From: a virus
Virus record (IMG/VR): IMGVR_UViG_3300044834_000039
Coordinates: 1 to 33,028 of that record
Length of the DNA stretch: 33,028 bases
Reading direction: 5' to 3' (one strand)
The notes below the pieces were generated by a model, which saw nothing but the letters and a program-made list of their open reading frames with translations, was not told the origin of the DNA and searched no databases. This document shows positions 29,827-33,028 of this stretch, one piece after another. The number at the start of each line of letters is the position of its first letter. Position 1 is the stretch's first letter. The translations under genes were made by a program, and so were the position numbers.

Positions 29827-30494
29827 CACATTCCTCCGATCCCACCCTTCCACCCGAAGCCGCCACTCGTGCCTCCGATGTCAGGTGACGCCATGCGGCT
29901 ATAGGGCTGCTGTTGCTGCTGCCGGCCCATGGCACCCATGGCACCCTGCAGGCCCAACCCCGCGACCTGTCCGAGCATCTGGGCGTTGCCCTGGGCATTC
30001 ATCAGCGAGGCCTGGGCGTCGGCCTGCGCCTGCGCGCCGCTGAACGCCGCCTGCTTCCCGAGAGCGCTGCCGACCTGGGCGCGCTGCCCGCGGCCCAGCG
30101 CCATCAGTGACCCCAGGCCCTCGGTGTAGGCATCCGTGATCTGCTGGTCCGCGATCGTCGTGCCAAGCCCTCTGGACCGGGCCTGGTCGAGGCCGCCGCC
30201 GGCGACAGCGAGGTTCGCGCGAGAGGACCCCGGTGCCACGCCGGCATTCGTGAGGGACTTCTCCAGTCCGCCCTGGGCCTGCGAGAACGCCTGGTTCACA
30301 TCCGAGGCCGAACGGCCCTCGACGAGCTTCTGTGCCACCGAGCCTGGCTGGCCCAGGTTCTTGATGCCGCCGGCCAGGTGCATCTGCACCGGCTCCCAGC
30401 GCTGCCGATAGTCCTGCATCAGGTTCTGGGCGTGTTCCGCCAGCGCCCGCTGCTGCTCCGTCTCCTGAACCTGACCTGCGCCGCCCTTGCTCAT
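29826..30494 (-). CDS. Virion-type protein, Gln/Gly/Ala-rich
   Basis: A 222-aa protein starting MSKGGAGQVQETEQQRALAE, with GGAG upstream. It has a helical body with many Gln and Ala (QNLMQDYRQRWEPVQMHLAG, SLMNAQGNAQMLGQV) and a glycine-rich end (SGGFGWKGGIGGM). It resembles small structural proteins encoded between tail and internal-protein genes of podoviruses. The stop overlaps the next start as TGATG. No enzymatic motif is visible. Confidence 0.65.
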   Translation of the reverse strand: MSKGGAGQVQETEQQRALAEHAQNLMQDYRQRWEPVQMHLAGGIKNLGQPGSVAQKLVEGRSASDVNQAFSQAQGGLEKSLTNAGVAPGSSRANLAVAGGGLDQARSRGLGTTIADQQITDAYTEGLGSLMALGRGQRAQVGSALGKQAAFSGAQAQADAQASLMNAQGNAQMLGQVAGLGLQGAMGAMGRQQQQQPYSRMASPDIGGTSGGFGWKGGIGGM

Positions 30495-30880
30495 GTCAGC
30501 TCCTTCACGAGTACGTCGCCAGCGCGGCGGTACCACTGGGGCCCGAGCCGTCTCTCCCAGCCCACGCGTCGCGACTGGAACGCGATGGTCCTGGCGCCAA
30601 GGTCACGGGCCAGCTTCTCGAGGCCTCCAATCTGCCGCGCCACCGCGCCGCGCCTCCAGGCCACGGCGATCCAGATGAAGAACTCCAAGGCATCGCCGTG
30701 GGGGCGCAACTCGACGACCATTACACCGTCCGGACACCTCAGGCACCACGCCTTGTTCGCCTCGCATTGTGCTTGAATTTCGTCGATCTCCGGGCCAGTG
30801 GCAAGCCAGGGACAACGGTCAGCGCAGACCCGCGGCACCAGGCTCGCGGGCTCGAAGGTGAACTGGGTCCCGCCGATCAT
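30491..30880 (-). CDS. GNAT-like late protein with Cys residues
   Basis: A 129-aa protein starting MIGGTQFTFEPASLVPRVC. The region EFFIWIAVAWRRGAVARQIG, KLARDLGARTIAFQS and RRVGWERRLGPQWYRRAGD fits a degenerate GNAT acyltransferase pattern seen in small late proteins of podoviruses. The acetyl-CoA loop is weak. It has several cysteines in the first half (CADRC, CEANKAWCLRC), which may bind metal. The start overlaps the previous stop (ATGA). The activity is uncertain. Confidence 0.6.
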   Translation of the reverse strand: MIGGTQFTFEPASLVPRVCADRCPWLATGPEIDEIQAQCEANKAWCLRCPDGVMVVELRPHGDALEFFIWIAVAWRRGAVARQIGGLEKLARDLGARTIAFQSRRVGWERRLGPQWYRRAGDVLVKELT

Positions 30881-31131
30881 TTCGCCGTTGGCGCCAACTC
30901 TGCCTGCAGCGGATCGAGCGCAGCCTGGTACACGGCAATGCGCCGGTCCACCCCCAGCATGGCCGCCTTGGCGTTCTGAGCCTGCCCGGCAAGCTGCTGA
31001 TCCACCTGGGCATCGCCTGTCGATACCTCGGTCATCTGGATCTGAAGCTCCAGTGCGAACTTCTCCAGGTCCGCCTGCATGAGCCATTGATTGAGCTGAT
31101 TGATCTTCTCGCGAAGGTTGGGAGTTGTCAT
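30877..31131 (-). CDS. Small coiled-coil virion-type protein
   Basis: An 84-aa protein starting MTTPNLREKINQLNQWLMQA after AGAGGAAACC. It is predicted as two helices with heptad patterns and no cysteines or membrane span. It lies directly after the tail fibre gene and overlaps the next gene by ATGA. It could be a fibre-assembly or tail-junction protein; nothing in the sequence decides. Confidence 0.65.
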   Translation of the reverse strand: MTTPNLREKINQLNQWLMQADLEKFALELQIQMTEVSTGDAQVDQQLAGQAQNAKAAMLGVDRRIAVYQAALDPLQAELAPTAK

Positions 31132-31139
31132 GGTTTCCT

Positions 31140-33028
31140 CTATGCGATTCCAAGTGTTGAGACAGTACCAGATGAGCCACGATATTTAAGGGCCCCCGCC
31201 TCGATCCAAAGCTGCCCCATGCCAGCGGGGCTGCTGGACGGTGCCGTGCCGTTGGCGATGCCAATGACACCCACCGCCGACGTCCCGACAGCGGTGACGC
31301 CGATCATGAAATTGGTATCCACTCGCACACGTTCGACACCACCGGCGGCATTGAGAGTGATGAAGCCACCCGCCGCCGAGGCATTGATGTATAGCTGGCC
31401 CGAAGTGGCACGCTCGAACGAATCGCCTTGAACGGCGCCGTTCACTGACAGCTTCGTGCCAGGAGACGAGGTGCCGATCCCGACATTGCCGCCGGAGAGG
31501 ATCCGCACCCGCTCACCACCCGCCGTATCGAAGGTAATGAAGCCGCCCGCCGCCGACGCGTTCACGAAGAGCTGGCCCGAAGTAGCGCGCTCGAACGAGT
31601 CACCACGGACGGCGCCGTTCACCTCCAGCTTCGTGCCGGGGGCCGAGGTACCGATCCCGACGTTGCCGCCAGTGAGCACGCGGACCCGCTCAGCTCCAGC
31701 CGTGTCGAGTGTGATGAAGCCACCCGCCGCCGACGCGTTCACGAAGAGCTGGCCTGTCACCGCTCGCTCGAACGAGTTGCCTCGGATAGCGCCGTTCACC
31801 TCCAGCTTCGTGCCAGGAACGGCAGCGCCAATCCCGACATTACCGGCGGAGAACAACGTGTCGCCGCTGCCAGGAGTGAACGTATGGTTGCCAGTCCACG
31901 TCGGACTGATCGCTTGACTCAATGCCGGCGCGCCGTCACTGCGCATGGCGGTCGTGGCGCTGCCGTTGACCGCGGCGAGGGCGACAGACGCTGAGGGGTT
32001 CGCAAGCCCGCTGAACGAGCTTGGCAGGTCCACTGCCTGGATGGTGTTCGAGATGAAATTCGTGCCATCGCCGCGCAAGTAGCGCCCCGAAGCAGCGGCG
32101 TTCCCGATACGAAAACCAGTCGCGACGTTGAGGATTCCGGCGCCCGGGTCCGTCGTCGAGTTGACGCTCAAGCCACCACTGCCGAACATGCGCGCGACAC
32201 TCGCCAGCGCGCCGGCGCCGGTCACCGCCTGGAAATCAATGGCACTTGCGCGACTGGCATCCGCCGCCGTCGTCCACTGCACGGCAATGCGCGCTGCGTC
32301 ACGTGTTGGCGTTGTCGTCGACTGCAGTCCGAAGTAAATGCTGGCGCCGAACCCGGCGGCAGGTGTGCCGGACGAGTTGTGCGCCAGATTCAGCATATCG
32401 GTTAGTGCATTCGTGACCGCATTGGAGATCACTGACGCCGGCGCCGCCGTGAACGTGTGCGTTCCGCTCCAGGTTGGCACGATAGCCTGGCTCAGCACAG
32501 GCGCCGCGTCTGAACGCATGAATGTGGACGCGGAGCCATTGACCGCGGACAGCCCAATGGTCGCACTCGGGTTCGCTGTCAACGAGGACAACGCCGTCAC
32601 ACCGGTGCCACCGCTGGCCACTGGGAGCGTTCCGCTCACGTCCACGGTGAGGGAAACCGCCCCCCAGGTAGGCACCCCCGCGGCGTTGCCGTGGAGCACC
32701 TGGGCGGTGGTGCCAAGGGATCCGAGCCCGGCCGGAGCCACCCCGGCACCGCCGCCCAGCACCAGCTGGCTTGCCGCCAGGGCGGCCGAGGAGGCGATCG
32801 TCGAGGCGCCGGAGAAGTAGGGCACGCCGCCAGAGGTACCTGAGGCCAGGCCAGTGCCACCACTGGCCACTGGGAGCGTTCCGCTCACGTCCACGGTGAG
32901 AGAAACCGCCCCCCAGGTAGGCACCCCCGCGGCGTTGCCGTGGAGCACCTGGGCGGTGGTGCCAAGGGATCCGAGCCCGGCCGGAGCCACCCCGGCACCG
33001 CCGCCCAGCACCAGCTGGCTTGCCGCCA
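31140..33028 (-). CDS. Tail fibre protein with tandem modules, N-terminus beyond window
   Basis: About 629 codons are visible and the frame is open at the right edge, so the N-terminus is missing. The part near the edge consists of an 83-residue module repeated (GGGAGVAPAGLGSLGTTAQV, WGAVSLTVDVSGTLPVASGG); the C-terminal part has three 59-residue modules (GNVGIG, PGTKLEVNGA, SFERA, GQLFVNASAAGGFIT). Such modules build trimeric beta-structured shafts. The end (GQLWIEAGALKYRGSSGTVS) has no S74-type autoprotease or chaperone domain. It probably binds the host surface. It is the first gene visible in the minus-strand late block. Confidence 0.85.
   Translation of the reverse strand, partial: AASQLVLGGGAGVAPAGLGSLGTTAQVLHGNAAGVPTWGAVSLTVDVSGTLPVASGGTGLASGTSGGVPYFSGASTIASSAALAASQLVLGGGAGVAPAGLGSLGTTAQVLHGNAAGVPTWGAVSLTVDVSGTLPVASGGTGVTALSSLTANPSATIGLSAVNGSASTFMRSDAAPVLSQAIVPTWSGTHTFTAAPASVISNAVTNALTDMLNLAHNSSGTPAAGFGASIYFGLQSTTTPTRDAARIAVQWTTAADASRASAIDFQAVTGAGALASVARMFGSGGLSVNSTTDPGAGILNVATGFRIGNAAASGRYLRGDGTNFISNTIQAVDLPSSFSGLANPSASVALAAVNGSATTAMRSDGAPALSQAISPTWTGNHTFTPGSGDTLFSAGNVGIGAAVPGTKLEVNGAIRGNSFERAVTGQLFVNASAAGGFITLDTAGAERVRVLTGGNVGIGTSAPGTKLEVNGAVRGDSFERATSGQLFVNASAAGGFITFDTAGGERVRILSGGNVGIGTSSPGTKLSVNGAVQGDSFERATSGQLYINASAAGGFITLNAAGGVERVRVDTNFMIGVTAVGTSAVGVIGIANGTAPSSSPAGMGQLWIEAGALKYRGSSGTVSTLGIA
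31310..31841. repeat. Three 177-bp repeats in the tail fibre gene
   Basis: The marker CGACATTGCC or its variants occurs at 31481, 31658 and 31835, exactly 177 bp apart, giving 59-residue modules. The copies differ at scattered bases, mostly silent or conservative. Confidence 0.85.
32606..33028. repeat. 249-bp repeat in the tail fibre gene, continuing past the edge
   Basis: The block beginning near 32606 recurs near 32855, 249 bp later, and runs to the window end. The two are nearly identical (for example a single-base difference in the copy of CCACCGCTGGCCACTGGG), so the duplication is recent or kept alike by recombination. More copies may lie outside the window. Confidence 0.85.

Noticed and set aside
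31140-33028. Diversity-generating retroelement target in the tail fibre
   Set aside because: No reverse transcriptase, template repeat or adenine-biased variable region is visible in the window; the repeats are ordinary shaft modules.

Overview
The window is one stretch of a high-GC, double-stranded DNA tailed phage (or prophage) of a Gram-negative host. The host type follows from an endolysin resembling lambda R plus a complete inner/outer-membrane spanin pair (Rz with an embedded Rz1). Genes are tightly packed, with many ATGA or GTGA stop/start overlaps. No integrase, terminase, portal or capsid gene lies inside the window. Large virion proteins beside the lysis genes suggest a podovirus-like phage, but that is inference.

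Left end, minus strand (1-2752): a P4-type primase-helicase cut by the window edge, four 29-bp tandem repeats just upstream of it, a small unknown protein and a helix-turn-helix regulator. A divergent control region (2753-2871) separates these from a plus-strand early operon (2872-17323). That operon first carries the replication/recombination set: a DUF2800 PD-(D/E)XK nuclease, a DUF2815 ssDNA-binding protein, a NinX-like protein, a family A DNA polymerase interrupted by a 143-aa mini-intein, a VRR-NUC nuclease and an SNF2-like helicase. Small membrane or secreted proteins are scattered among them. It then carries a cassette of glycosyltransferase-like proteins and SAM-dependent methyltransferases (12373-17323), perhaps for glycan, nucleotide or DNA modification.

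From the right, the minus-strand late genes run towards it: a repetitive tail fibre (cut by the right edge), small virion proteins, a Rha-type regulator, a compact cytosine methyltransferase, two large virion proteins (one with a C-terminal GNAT domain), two holin-like membrane proteins, endolysin, Rz/Rz1, a zinc metallopeptidase, a gp49-like protein and a DUF6948-like protein. The block ends in eight tandem paralogous glycine-rich proteins (17295-19347), built largely from GSG, GYG and GDG repeats on a short conserved N-terminus, with recurrent overlapping gene junctions.

The most unusual non-coding signal is a pair of homologous-looking leader RNAs, upstream of the DUF6948-like/glycine-rich operon (19638-19741) and upstream of rha (29336-29434). 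Each has a long perfect or near-perfect stem, a nested 14-nt hairpin, and a second helix joining the loop to the sequence upstream of the stem, which makes a pseudoknot. Each ends exactly 16 nt before a start codon. A predicted extended -10 promoter would start transcription at the first pseudoknot nucleotide in both. Together with the glycine-rich array it is the best candidate here for something undescribed.
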